Of a DNA stretch of 40,428 nt, positions 7,099 to 12,873 are shown in pieces (within the stretch, counting starts at the first letter, position 1; each line of letters opens with the position of its first letter). The translations under genes and the position numbers were made by a program. Below the pieces are notes generated by a model. That model worked only from the letters and a program-made list of their open reading frames with translations, did not search any database and was not told the origin of the DNA. This stretch comes from a virus: positions 1-40,428 of IMG/VR virus record IMGVR_UViG_3300042924_002680. One strand, given 5' to 3'.

Positions 7099-7929
7099 AT
7101 GAGGACCCAGACCGTTCTCGTCACGCCTGCGATGGCGCGCGAGATGCTCCAGAAGAACCCACGCAACCGCAGCTTACGCCGCAGCAACGTCCGCTATTTG
7201 GCCACCGAGCTGAGATCGGGCCGTTGGCGCCTGACCCACCAGGGCGTTGCCGTCGCCACCGATGGCACGCTGCTCGATGGCCAGCACCGGCTGAGCGCCA
7301 TCATCGAAGCCGACACCTCGGCGCTGATCAACGTCAGCTACGACTGTGACCCTGAGCTGTTCACGGTGATCGACACCGGTTCAGCACGCACCAGCGCTGA
7401 TGTGCTGCGCACTGCTGGAGCGGTCAACCGGCAGGAAGCCACGACAGCCGCCACCTGCAAGCTGGTGCACTTGTACCGGCGGGCGCCCAACTACACCTGG
7501 ACCGGTGAGGTGTCGCGCATTTCGTCAGCTGTTGTGCTGGCCGAACACCAGCGAAATCCTGAGCTGTATCACTGGGCTGTGCGGTTGGCCCAGCGTGCGC
7601 GCAATGAGTTCCTCGCACTCCGCCTGAAGTCTGCGACCGCTGCATTCGCATTCATTGCAGCCGAGGATGGCCGCGCCATCGGGCTGCAGCAGGACGACAT
7701 TGAGGAGTTCGTGATGAGCGTGGCGAGCGGCGCCAACTTGGCGAAGGGTGATCCACGGATGACGTTCCGCCAGCAGCTGATCAACGGCTGGACGCCTTCA
7801 AGCGGCGCTCGCAGCTCGCAGCTGTGGCTGGCCTGCTGGCTTCGGCTGTTTAACCAGCGCTGGAGCGGCACGCAGCTCAAGGTGTTTAAGACGCCAGCAG
7901 TGATGCCGATGCCCAAGCTGATGCTTTGA
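7099..7929 (+). CDS. ParB-fold 'DGQHR' family protein
   Basis: A 276-aa protein starting at ATG 7099. Residues about 5-75 carry the ParB/DGQHR-like signature: NVRYLATELRSGRW, then GTLLDGQHRLSAIIEAD, then VIDTGSARTSADVL. The rest is helical (FRQQLINGW, LKSATAAFAFIAAEDG). Such proteins are frequent in phages of many hosts. The ParB fold binds nucleotides or DNA, and some members have nuclease or NTPase activity, but the role in phages is unknown. A second ParB-fold protein is encoded at 39720-40352. The gene ends two bases before the stop of a convergent small gene. Confidence 0.7.
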   Translation: MRTQTVLVTPAMAREMLQKNPRNRSLRRSNVRYLATELRSGRWRLTHQGVAVATDGTLLDGQHRLSAIIEADTSALINVSYDCDPELFTVIDTGSARTSADVLRTAGAVNRQEATTAATCKLVHLYRRAPNYTWTGEVSRISSAVVLAEHQRNPELYHWAVRLAQRARNEFLALRLKSATAAFAFIAAEDGRAIGLQQDDIEEFVMSVASGANLAKGDPRMTFRQQLINGWTPSSGARSSQLWLACWLRLFNQRWSGTQLKVFKTPAVMPMPKLML

Positions 7930-7930
7930 G

Positions 7931-8128
7931 TTACATCAGCTCCAGCTCCAGGCGGGCGATCTCATTGACCGCTGCCTGGAGCATCTCCTGCTGGTGGTAA
8001 CACTGCTTGAGGAGCTTGGCAGCTAGCGGGCCGAGATCAGGGTGCCGCTGGATGTCACGGCATTGTTTCTCGATGAGGAACTGTTTTTCAGGCGGTATTT
8101 CGACCGCCATCCATTGACCGAAATCCAT
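7931..8128 (-). CDS. Small conserved-looking protein, unknown function
   Basis: A 65-aa protein from the ATG at 8128 (MDFGQWMAVEIPPEKQF), encoded against the surrounding plus-strand genes. It is helical and polar: FLIEKQCRDIQRHPDLG, then LLKQCYHQQEMLQAAVNEIARLELELM, probably two or three helices. Similar short proteins with this MDFGQWM-type start seem familiar from cyanophages, but I cannot name a function. It is convergent with the DGQHR gene and divergent from the zinc-ribbon gene. A hairpin-forming palindrome lies in the 21-bp gap between the divergent starts. Confidence 0.6.
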   Translation of the reverse strand: MDFGQWMAVEIPPEKQFLIEKQCRDIQRHPDLGPLAAKLLKQCYHQQEMLQAAVNEIARLELELM

Positions 8129-8133
8129 TGTTC

Positions 8134-8150
8134 TGGGGCGGACAGCCCCA
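8134..8150. promoter_or_regulatory. Palindrome between divergent small genes
   Basis: tggggc-ggaca-gcccca: perfect 6-bp arms with a 5-base loop, filling nearly all of the 21-bp gap between the divergent starts at 8128 and 8150. It could be an operator or a 5' mRNA hairpin for either gene. Confidence 0.35.
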
Positions 8151-8404
8151 TGATGCCCATGCAATGTCCGAAGTGCAGTTACGACATTCACCGAATCCGC
8201 CAGGTGAACAGCCTGGATCCTGAGCGGATTGTGCGCCAGCGTGAGTGCACGGAATGCGGCCATCGCTGGTTCACGGTGGAGCTGCAGGTGACGCCCTATG
8301 CGCTGTATTGGCAGCGGGTTGGGCATGGTACGAGCGGCAAGCCCCAGGTGCGTGAGGACGCGGTGGTGAAGCTGGCGGTGGACCTGGGCGTTGAGAAAAG
8401 TTAA
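8150..8404 (+). CDS. NrdR-like zinc-ribbon protein
   Basis: An 84-aa protein from ATG 8150; a start at 8159 would give MQCPKC directly. It has a CPKC...CTECGHRWFTVE zinc ribbon closely like the N-terminal domain of the regulator NrdR (CPxC...R.R.C..C..RF.T.E). It lacks the ATP-cone that follows in full NrdR. The remainder (TPYALYWQRVG, DAVVKLAVDLGVEKS) is short. Phage zinc-ribbon proteins of this kind may bind DNA or RNA polymerase as regulators; ribonucleotide reductase control is only suggested by the resemblance. The duplicated regulatory element begins about 15 bases after its stop. Confidence 0.65.
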   Translation: MMPMQCPKCSYDIHRIRQVNSLDPERIVRQRECTECGHRWFTVELQVTPYALYWQRVGHGTSGKPQVREDAVVKLAVDLGVEKS

Positions 8405-8418
8405 CGCCCTCATTGCCG

Positions 8419-8455
8419 GCACCGCCGGTGGTGCTGCATACTTAGCTCACCGGGG
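8419..8455 (+). promoter_or_regulatory. Duplicated regulatory element, copy 1
   Basis: The 16-base inverted repeat gcaccgccggtggtgc is followed by tgc, then atacttag, one variable base, and tcaccgggg. The same series occurs at 12088-12121. Both copies are 5' of a small plus-strand gene by about 40 or fewer bases. CATACT inside the element resembles a sigma-70 -10 box. In this copy ttgccg lies 18 bp upstream of it and could act as a -35. The palindrome would then sit in the promoter spacer, as an operator does. Confidence 0.5.
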
Positions 8456-8494
8456 CCGAGCGCCCCACCCGGCAGCCCAGAGGCTGCATGCAGC

Positions 8495-8740
8495 ATGAGC
8501 GTCATCAAGGAGCTGACCATCGTTGGCCGCTTGGTTGAAATCCAGGGCACCGCTGCGGTCGTCACCTTCAAGATGGGCGACATGCCTACCGGCGTTATCC
8601 GCGCCGAAGGTCTCAAGAAAATCGAGACCACTGAAAACGGCGCGATGGTCGGCCTGATCCTGCGCAATGCTCGGCTCGACGAGCTGGGCATCTGGGTCGG
8701 TACTGCCACCAACCTTCACCGCCTCGGCGCGCCGGCCTGA
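8495..8740 (+). CDS. Small early protein, unknown function
   Basis: An 81-aa protein starting at ATG 8495 (MSVIKELTIVGRLVEIQ), first gene after copy 1 of the duplicated regulatory element. It is predicted to be mostly beta (LTIVGRLVEIQGTAAVVTFKMG, GAMVGLILRNARLDELGIWVGTA, read as separate strands). This would suit a small barrel, but I do not recognise a family. A hairpin begins right at the stop codon and the next gene starts 33 bases later. Confidence 0.65.
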   Translation: MSVIKELTIVGRLVEIQGTAAVVTFKMGDMPTGVIRAEGLKKIETTENGAMVGLILRNARLDELGIWVGTATNLHRLGAPA

Positions 8741-8754
8741 GCCCTCCGGGGCTC
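8739..8754 (+). terminator. Short hairpin at the stop codon
   Basis: gagccc-tccg-gggctc: 6-bp stem with a 4-base loop, starting within the TGA at 8738-8740. No U-run follows. It may set transcript ratios or protect the 3' end of the promoter-proximal gene. Confidence 0.4.
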
Positions 8755-8773
8755 TCCACCTACCTTCACCACC

Positions 8774-9091
8774 ATGACTTCACCCTCCGACGCCCACGCC
8801 GCCTTTGAGCGGCGCCACGCCCAGATGCGCCAGAACGCTGGCGACTGGCTCCTCAAGAACCGCAACGCCCTTCAGCTCTGCCAGTCCGTGCTGATCGACA
8901 AGTGGTACAGCACGTTTGACGAGATCCATGAGCAGGAGAACCACAGCGACGAACTCTGTGCGTTCCTCTCTGAGATCGAAGACGCTGTTGACCTCCTCGG
9001 CAGCGTCGTTGCCGATCTCCGCCAGCAGCGGTTCTGGCCTGAGCCGGAACAGACCCTCAAGCCCGCCAACGACACCGAGGTGACCCAGTGA
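8774..9091 (+). CDS. Small helical protein, unknown function
   Basis: A 105-aa protein from ATG 8774. It looks entirely helical, with heptad-like patterns (AFERRHAQMRQNAGDWLLK, LCAFLSEIEDAVDLLGSVV). No family is recognised. Its stop overlaps the GTG start of the next gene (GTGA), the first link in a chain of overlapping small genes running to 11548. Confidence 0.65.
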   Translation: MTSPSDAHAAFERRHAQMRQNAGDWLLKNRNALQLCQSVLIDKWYSTFDEIHEQENHSDELCAFLSEIEDAVDLLGSVVADLRQQRFWPEPEQTLKPANDTEVTQ

Positions 9092-9216
9092 TCAACCGCA
9101 TCAACAACGCCATCTGCTTCCTGGTCGTCGCGGCTGTGTTCGCCATGATCGGCCTCGAAGCTGGCAACCAGTTCGGCATGACTCACAGCGGCACTCAGCT
9201 GGAGGTGCGCCGGTGA
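9088..9216 (+). CDS. Very small predicted membrane protein
   Basis: A 42-aa protein with GTG start at 9088, overlapping the previous stop. One hydrophobic stretch near the N-terminus (AICFLVVAAVFAMIGLEAG) would form a single membrane helix, followed by a short polar tail. ggaggtg before its own stop serves the next gene. Support is the coupling on both sides and the membrane segment; function is unknown. Confidence 0.55.
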   Translation: MINRINNAICFLVVAAVFAMIGLEAGNQFGMTHSGTQLEVRR

Positions 9217-9389
9217 CCACTCCACGCCGCTTCTACTTCACGATCAAGTCCGCAAACGTTTGTGAATGCGTGTTGGCCCACAGCCTGACGGAGGCCAAAC
9301 TGATCGCCGCCGATCACTGGCTTCCTTGGTGGAACGAACTGGAATGGCTGAATCCCGAGTCCACCTCTGACCCGAACGTCCATGCCTGA
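9213..9389 (+). CDS. Small protein, unknown function
   Basis: A 58-aa protein with GTG start at 9213, overlapping the previous stop by 4 bases and preceded by ggaggtg. Sequence features: RRFYFTIKSANVCE, then LTEAKLIAADHWLPWWNELEWL, rich in Trp. The segment resembles small DUF-type proteins that place a beta strand before one helix, but no family can be named. Confidence 0.5.
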   Translation: MTTPRRFYFTIKSANVCECVLAHSLTEAKLIAADHWLPWWNELEWLNPESTSDPNVHA

Positions 9390-9621
9390 TCTACCAGCCG
9401 GTTCAATGCTGCCCTGGCAGTGGGCAGAGGATGGGCCAACCAGCCAACACGGCGACGGCATCAGCCGGCCCAACCCCAAGGCCCGCACCAAGATGTACCG
9501 CGTGATGGTCTACCCCCGCGGTGCCCGGCCGATGATGTGGACCACTTACGCCGAGAACGTCAAAGCAGCGATTCGCTACGCCCAGAACCGCTGGCCCGGT
9601 GCTGAGGTGGAGGTGGCATGA
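9382..9621 (+). CDS. Small protein, unknown function
   Basis: A 79-aa protein from ATG 9382, overlapping the previous gene by 8 bases. The second half (MYRVMVYPRGARPMMWTTYAENVKAAIRYAQNRWPGAEVEV) has a beta-helix-beta layout like the preceding protein, with the helix carrying AENVKAAIRYAQNRW. The two neighbours may be distant relatives that arose by duplication. It overlaps the next gene by 4 bases; ggtggaggtgg lies just before the next start. Confidence 0.55.
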   Translation: MPDLPAGSMLPWQWAEDGPTSQHGDGISRPNPKARTKMYRVMVYPRGARPMMWTTYAENVKAAIRYAQNRWPGAEVEVA

Positions 9622-9815
9622 ACGACATTCGCGCCAGAATCGCCCAGCTGATCACCGACAGCGGCACCTACCGCCAGGGGCAGCAAGACGAGCGCCGCCG
9701 CCTGGGCCAGTTGATCGACATTCGCATCGACCAGCTGCGTGGCACCTGCGGCATCCGTAACCGCGAACAGCTCTGCGCTGAGCTGCTCAATATCCGCCAG
9801 CAACTGAACCAGTGA
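9618..9815 (+). CDS. Small helical protein, unknown function
   Basis: A 65-aa protein, ATG 9618 in an ATGA overlap. It is helical and Arg/Gln-rich (RARIAQLITDSGTYRQGQQDERRRLGQ then LLNIRQQLNQ), with two Cys. It could form a short coiled coil. No family is recognised. Confidence 0.55.
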   Translation: MNDIRARIAQLITDSGTYRQGQQDERRRLGQLIDIRIDQLRGTCGIRNREQLCAELLNIRQQLNQ

Positions 9816-10078
9816 AAGCCACCTTTCTCGACGATCAGCGCCACGAAATGATGGAGGCCCTCTACCGGGCTAGTGGCCGCTCCTGCGGCACCTACACCGG
9901 CCTGTGGGAGGAGTTCTGCCGCGACATTGCCGCGAACTTTCGGGACACCTATTACCCAGATTTGTTCGCCCGCGTGGTCAAGGCCATGGACGCCACCGAA
10001 TCGGTGATGACCGAGAAACAAGCGCAGCAGGCCATTGAGGTTTGCCGCCAGCAGTTGCTGGGGGACAAATGGTCATAG
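9812..10078 (+). CDS. Small protein, unknown function
   Basis: An 88-aa protein, GTG start at 9812 in a 4-base overlap. It is helical, with aromatic and acidic residues (MMEALYRASGRSCGTYTGLWEEF, YYPDLFARVVKAMDA). No family is recognised. It overlaps the next gene by 10 bases. Confidence 0.55.
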   Translation: MKATFLDDQRHEMMEALYRASGRSCGTYTGLWEEFCRDIAANFRDTYYPDLFARVVKAMDATESVMTEKQAQQAIEVCRQQLLGDKWS

Positions 10079-10308
10079 CCGCCAGAATCCGTAACCGGAC
10101 GCTCAACATCCGCGTGACGGACGAGGAAATAGCTATGGCCAGGAAGATCGGCAACGGCAACGCCAGCCATGGCTACCGCTTGGCTATCCGCTGGATGGCC
10201 GATCGTTCCATCAGCGGCATCCCGCTCAGCACCATGTTGCGAGCAGCTGCTGAGATGGCTGCCGACCTTGAACGCACACCTAAGAGAGGAGCACCATCCC
10301 GTGTCTGA
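10069..10308 (+). CDS. Ribbon-helix-helix-like small DNA-binding protein
   Basis: A 79-aa protein starting at ATG 10069. The N-terminus RNRTLNIRVTDEEIAMARKIG followed by NASHGYRLAIRWMAD fits a ribbon-helix-helix regulator: a short basic strand, helix A, a Gly/Asn turn, then helix B. The C-terminal helix (STMLRAAAEMAADLER) could aid oligomerisation. It is the best candidate repressor in the early region, for example for the palindromes at 8419 and 12088. The fold call is from pattern only. Confidence 0.5.
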   Translation: MVIAARIRNRTLNIRVTDEEIAMARKIGNGNASHGYRLAIRWMADRSISGIPLSTMLRAAAEMAADLERTPKRGAPSRV

Positions 10309-10543
10309 CCTGATCAACCATCCCCCGCACTATCAAGCCGGCACCGTCGAGGCCATCGACTTTATCGAGTCGGTGATCACCGATGCGCCCCACATGACCT
10401 TGGCCTACCTGCAAGGCCAGGCGCTCAAATACATGATCCGCATGTGGCTCAAGGGCAACGCGCTCGAAGATGCCCGCAAGGCGGAGTGGTATCTGAACCG
10501 ACTTATCGCCAAACTGGAGCAATGTTTTACCTCCCAGGACTGA
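10301..10543 (+). CDS. DUF3310 family protein
   Basis: An 80-aa protein, GTG start at 10301 with gagagga upstream. It matches the DUF3310 pattern common in phages: INHPPHYQAGTVEAIDFIESV, then LAYLQGQALKYMIRMWLKG and DARKAEWYLNRLI. The family includes T7 gp1.7-like proteins linked to nucleotide (dTMP) kinase activity, but short stand-alone members like this have no firm role. Together with the dCTP deaminase at 13113 it may belong to nucleotide metabolism. Confidence 0.8.
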   Translation: MSDLINHPPHYQAGTVEAIDFIESVITDAPHMTLAYLQGQALKYMIRMWLKGNALEDARKAEWYLNRLIAKLEQCFTSQD

Positions 10544-10752
10544 CACTGATCGAGCGGCTGGCGCTGCGGATCTTGTGCCGCAGCCCGCGCACCAGCTTGG
10601 TGGTGGTGAAGGAGCGGAACTTCCCCGCGGTATTCGTCGCCGCTGATCCGAGCGATGCCACGGCAGGCTTTGTCACCGATGGCCAGCCAGAGCCGGCGTC
10701 GATGCAGCTGGAGCGGATCTACCACCAGCCGAGCTACGGCGAGGAAGAATGA
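10522..10752 (+). CDS. Small protein, unknown function
   Basis: A 76-aa protein from ATG 10522, overlapping the DUF3310 gene by 22 bases. The N-terminus is amphipathic and partly hydrophobic (MFYLPGLTLIERLALRILC); the middle is beta-like (TSLVVVKERNFPAVFVAAD). No family is recognised. Its stop overlaps the ATG of the next gene (ATGA). Confidence 0.55.
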   Translation: MFYLPGLTLIERLALRILCRSPRTSLVVVKERNFPAVFVAADPSDATAGFVTDGQPEPASMQLERIYHQPSYGEEE

Positions 10753-11084
10753 TCAGCCTATACGCCGGCCGACTGTTGCTGGTGTGCAGCCGAGCTGATC
10801 GAACCTGGCACGCACGTGTGGTGCTTGGCCCACGGGCTGAGCACCAGCTGGAGGCTGACACCGGCACGGTGCAGCTCCAGGAGGCGCTGCTGCGGGCGCA
10901 GTCGATCTTCCGGGCCGCGGTGGTGCAGCTGCGGCCAGACAGCAGCCGGATGTGCTGGGATTGCCTGCAGTGGGACATGCGCGTGCAGAGCTGCGCGTTG
11001 AACCTGCCAGAGGCGAAGCGCAGTGGCGGGCGATACGCGCCACGGTGCGAAATGTTCGAGCCGGCGATCCGCTCGGCAAACTGA
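10749..11084 (+). CDS. Cys-rich protein with putative zinc site
   Basis: A 111-aa protein from ATG 10749, with a helical middle part (TVQLQEALLRAQSIFRAAV). The C-terminus has a CWDCLQWD motif followed by two more Cys (QSCALNLPEAK, RCEMFEP), suggesting a four-Cys zinc site. I have an impression of similar small cysteine proteins in cyanophages. No function is known. Confidence 0.6.
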   Translation: MISLYAGRLLLVCSRADRTWHARVVLGPRAEHQLEADTGTVQLQEALLRAQSIFRAAVVQLRPDSSRMCWDCLQWDMRVQSCALNLPEAKRSGGRYAPRCEMFEPAIRSAN

Positions 11085-11103
11085 AGGTGGCCGCCAGGGT
11101 GCC

Positions 11104-11298
11104 GTGTCGAAACGGGAGTGGAGCACGCCTGTTCGGGCCGACTGGTGCCCGCTGATCCACCAGGCGTTGCAGGGCATAGATCGCCACAACATGCTGTGGA
11201 TCAGCTCCGGTGACCGCTGGCACCTCCAGCAAGCGCAGGTGCTGCGCGAGTATGTGAAAGGGCTCAAAACCTGGATCCACCAGCAGGAGGGGCGGTGA
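11104..11298 (+). CDS. Small protein, unknown function
   Basis: A 64-aa protein, GTG start at 11104 (MSKREWSTPVRADWCPL). Sequence features: LIHQALQGIDRHNMLWISS then a helix LQQAQVLREYVKGLKTWIHQ. It resembles small helical cyanophage proteins but cannot be named. It overlaps the next gene by one base. Confidence 0.6.
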   Translation: MSKREWSTPVRADWCPLIHQALQGIDRHNMLWISSGDRWHLQQAQVLREYVKGLKTWIHQQEGR

Positions 11299-11468
11299 TG
11301 TTCGGACCTGAAGTGATCAGTCGCACCGACCGCGATGGCGGCTACATCGAGGTGCTGCTGCCGGTGAAGGGTGAGGTGTATTACCGCAGCTGCGTTGGTG
11401 GGATCTGCCGGTACAGCTCGGACTTGTTCCAGGCTGAGATCTACCTGAACCAGATGCTGCAGCCATGA
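11298..11468 (+). CDS. Small protein, unknown function
   Basis: A 56-aa protein from ATG 11298 (TGATG junction with the gene before it). Predicted beta hairpins (GGYIEVLLPVKGEVYYRSCVG) followed by a short helix (SDLFQAEIYLNQML). Coupled by a 4-base overlap to the tiny downstream gene. Supported by spacing only. Confidence 0.5.
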   Translation: MFGPEVISRTDRDGGYIEVLLPVKGEVYYRSCVGGICRYSSDLFQAEIYLNQMLQP

Positions 11469-11548
11469 AGTATCCCTTGGTCGTGATCTTCGGGCTCACC
11501 TGGTTAGGCGGCATGCTGCTCGCCACCATCTGGATGACGATGTTCTGA
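11465..11548 (+). CDS. Tiny membrane peptide
   Basis: A 27-aa open frame from ATG 11465 (ATGA overlap), almost entirely one hydrophobic helix (VVIFGLTWLGGMLLATIWM). It ends the overlapping small-gene chain and overlaps the 3' end of the convergent HNH gene by 45 bases. It could be a real membrane peptide or a chance open frame. Confidence 0.35.
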   Translation: MKYPLVVIFGLTWLGGMLLATIWMTMF

Positions 11549-11848
11549 ACCGCCGGTGATCCACCTGGCGATGGCCCATTCACCCAGGGCCGACCAGAAC
11601 GGCTGCTGGCGGTACCAGTCCACCCAGGGCTTGTGGCCTTTCTGGCTGTTGCACATCAGGCAACAGCTGACGAGGTTCTCGCGGACGGTCAGGCCGCCAT
11701 GGACTTTGGGCACCACATGATCGAGGGTGGGGCTGCGGCCCAGGCTGTCGCCGCAGTAGGCGCACTGGTAGTTCCAGGCGAGGTGGATCTGATCGCGTGC
11801 GGTCCGGCGGGTGACCAGGCGCGTCTCGTCAATGTGGGTTTGATCCAC
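11504..11848 (-). CDS. HNH endonuclease
   Basis: A 114-aa protein with GTG start at 11848. It has the full HNH fold: zinc pair CAYCG near residue 30, the LDHVVPKVHGG motif with the catalytic His, NLVSCCLMCNSQKG with the second Cys pair and Asn, then the final helix. Stand-alone HNH proteins in phages act as homing-type nucleases or packaging cofactors. The location in the early accessory region, on the minus strand and far from the terminase, favours a free-standing homing or host-DNA nuclease. It is translationally coupled to the gene at 11829 and overlaps the plus-strand tiny gene at its 3' end. Confidence 0.85.
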   Translation of the reverse strand: MDQTHIDETRLVTRRTARDQIHLAWNYQCAYCGDSLGRSPTLDHVVPKVHGGLTVRENLVSCCLMCNSQKGHKPWVDWYRQQPFWSALGEWAIARWITGGSEHRHPDGGEQHAA

Positions 11849-12014
11849 TGAGATCCGGCGGCAGGGGGACGGCGTTCACCTCGATGTCGAGGATGTCGGC
11901 ATCGCTGTGGATGTACTCAGCGATGCGGCTGTAGATGTCAGCCGGCAGGTCGTCGGGGTCTGTGTCGCTACGGACGAAGAGCTTGGCGGAGATTTCAACG
12001 ATGAACGCCCGCAT
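11829..12014 (-). CDS. Small protein upstream of the HNH gene, unknown function
   Basis: A 61-aa protein from ATG 12014, overlapping the HNH start by 20 bases. Predicted beta-helix-beta (AFIVEISAKLFV, DIYSRIAEYIHS, ILDIEVNAVPLPP), acidic. No family is recognised. The tight overlap suggests it travels with the HNH gene as a two-gene insert. Confidence 0.55.
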   Translation of the reverse strand: MRAFIVEISAKLFVRSDTDPDDLPADIYSRIAEYIHSDADILDIEVNAVPLPPDLSGSNPH

Positions 12015-12087
12015 GGGCTGGCCGCCGCTGGGTTCACGGTAGCGACGGCAACCTGAGTTGAGAAATACAACGCCCCATCCCCCGATA

Positions 12088-12121
12088 GCACCGCCGGTGG
12101 TGCATACTTAGTTCACCGGGG
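12088..12121 (+). promoter_or_regulatory. Duplicated regulatory element, copy 2
   Basis: The same gcaccgccggtggtgc palindrome (12088-12103) runs directly into atacttag, t, tcaccgggg. It differs from copy 1 by a missing 3-base tgc and one substitution. It lies in the divergent spacer between the minus-strand HNH pair (start 12014) and the plus-strand gene at 12148. The preceding aacgcccc is also similar in both places. A shared promoter/operator is the simplest reading. Confidence 0.5.
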
Positions 12122-12147
12122 GCGCCGCTCCCACCGCTCTCCGATCC

Positions 12148-12345
12148 ATGACCGTCCTCACCGTCACCCTCCCCAACGGCACCATCGCCAAGCGCCGCAC
12201 CGAGCGCACCTATACCCACGCTGTTTGCTCCGACACCAAGGTGCTCAGCTTTTGCGGTTCCTTCGCCCTGGCCCAGAAGCGCATCGCATCCATCAGCTGC
12301 CCCCGGATCCGGGCGATGCACCAGATCCTGCCGGTCAACGCCTGA
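12148..12345 (+). CDS. Small basic protein, unknown function
   Basis: A 65-aa protein from ATG 12148 (MTVLTVTLPNGTIAKRRTERTY), 27 bases after copy 2 of the regulatory element. It is basic, with three Cys (AVCSDTK, SFCGSF, ISCPRIR). A beta hairpin followed by a helix is plausible. No family is recognised. The spacer after it carries the direct repeats and the G tract. Confidence 0.55.
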   Translation: MTVLTVTLPNGTIAKRRTERTYTHAVCSDTKVLSFCGSFALAQKRIASISCPRIRAMHQILPVNA

Positions 12346-12349
12346 TTAC

Positions 12350-12368
12350 CGCCAGCTCCCCTCGATCC
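12350..12368. repeat. 19-bp direct repeat, copy 1
   Basis: cgccagctcccctcgatcc, identical to 12394-12412. Together they frame a 25-base segment in the 75-bp spacer between two small genes. Confidence 0.75.
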
Positions 12369-12378
12369 GGGGGGGGGG
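12369..12378. repeat. Ten-G homopolymer tract
   Basis: Ten consecutive G directly after copy 1 of the 19-bp repeat and 42 bases before the ATG of the next gene. Such tracts slip easily in replication and in sequencing. Confidence 0.7.
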
Positions 12379-12393
12379 CTCTGCTCGATCCAT

Positions 12394-12412
12394 CGCCAGC
12401 TCCCCTCGATCC
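12394..12412. repeat. 19-bp direct repeat, copy 2
   Basis: Second identical copy, ending 8 bases before the start codon at 12421. The repeat therefore carries the translation initiation region of that gene. Confidence 0.75.
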
Positions 12413-12420
12413 TCTCCACC

Positions 12421-12873
12421 ATGACTTCCTTCCCCACCATCTACCTCGGCCTTCAGGATCTCGCCTACAGCTTCAGCCCCGATGGCAAGCGTTGCCTGGT
12501 CGATCGCTGGCAGGATCTGCTGATGCTCCTCCACGATGAGGAGCTGCCGAACGACTGGCGCTACGAGACCACCTGCGCCATCGCCAACAGCTTGCTGGAG
12601 TGCGCCGAGGAAGCCCCCGACACCACCTGGACCGCCATCGAGTTCCAGGACGTTGCCGGCGATGTAGCCGACCACCTGGCCGATGTCTACAACAGCCGGC
12701 TGCTCAGCTGGGTGGCTGAGGTGCCCAGCCGCGCTGAGTTCACCGACCCCGACCACTGGGCTTTTGACGACAACGCTGACATCATCGAGCGTGTGCGTGC
12801 CCGCCAGTACGAGGTCATCGAGGAGATGGCCTGGCACCTGATCAGCTACCTCGACGAAAACATCACCGAATGA
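12421..12873 (+). CDS. Highly acidic early protein, unknown function
   Basis: A 150-aa protein from ATG 12421. By my count it has 32 Asp/Glu against 9 Lys/Arg, so it is strongly negative. It is mainly helical (DRWQDLLMLLHDEEL, DVAGDVADHLADVYNSRLL, EVIEEMAWHLISYLDENI). No family is recognised. Small, very acidic early proteins of phages are sometimes DNA mimics that block host restriction or nucleoid proteins; this is only a suggestion from composition. It overlaps the next gene by 4 bases (ATGA). Confidence 0.65.
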   Translation: MTSFPTIYLGLQDLAYSFSPDGKRCLVDRWQDLLMLLHDEELPNDWRYETTCAIANSLLECAEEAPDTTWTAIEFQDVAGDVADHLADVYNSRLLSWVAEVPSRAEFTDPDHWAFDDNADIIERVRARQYEVIEEMAWHLISYLDENITE

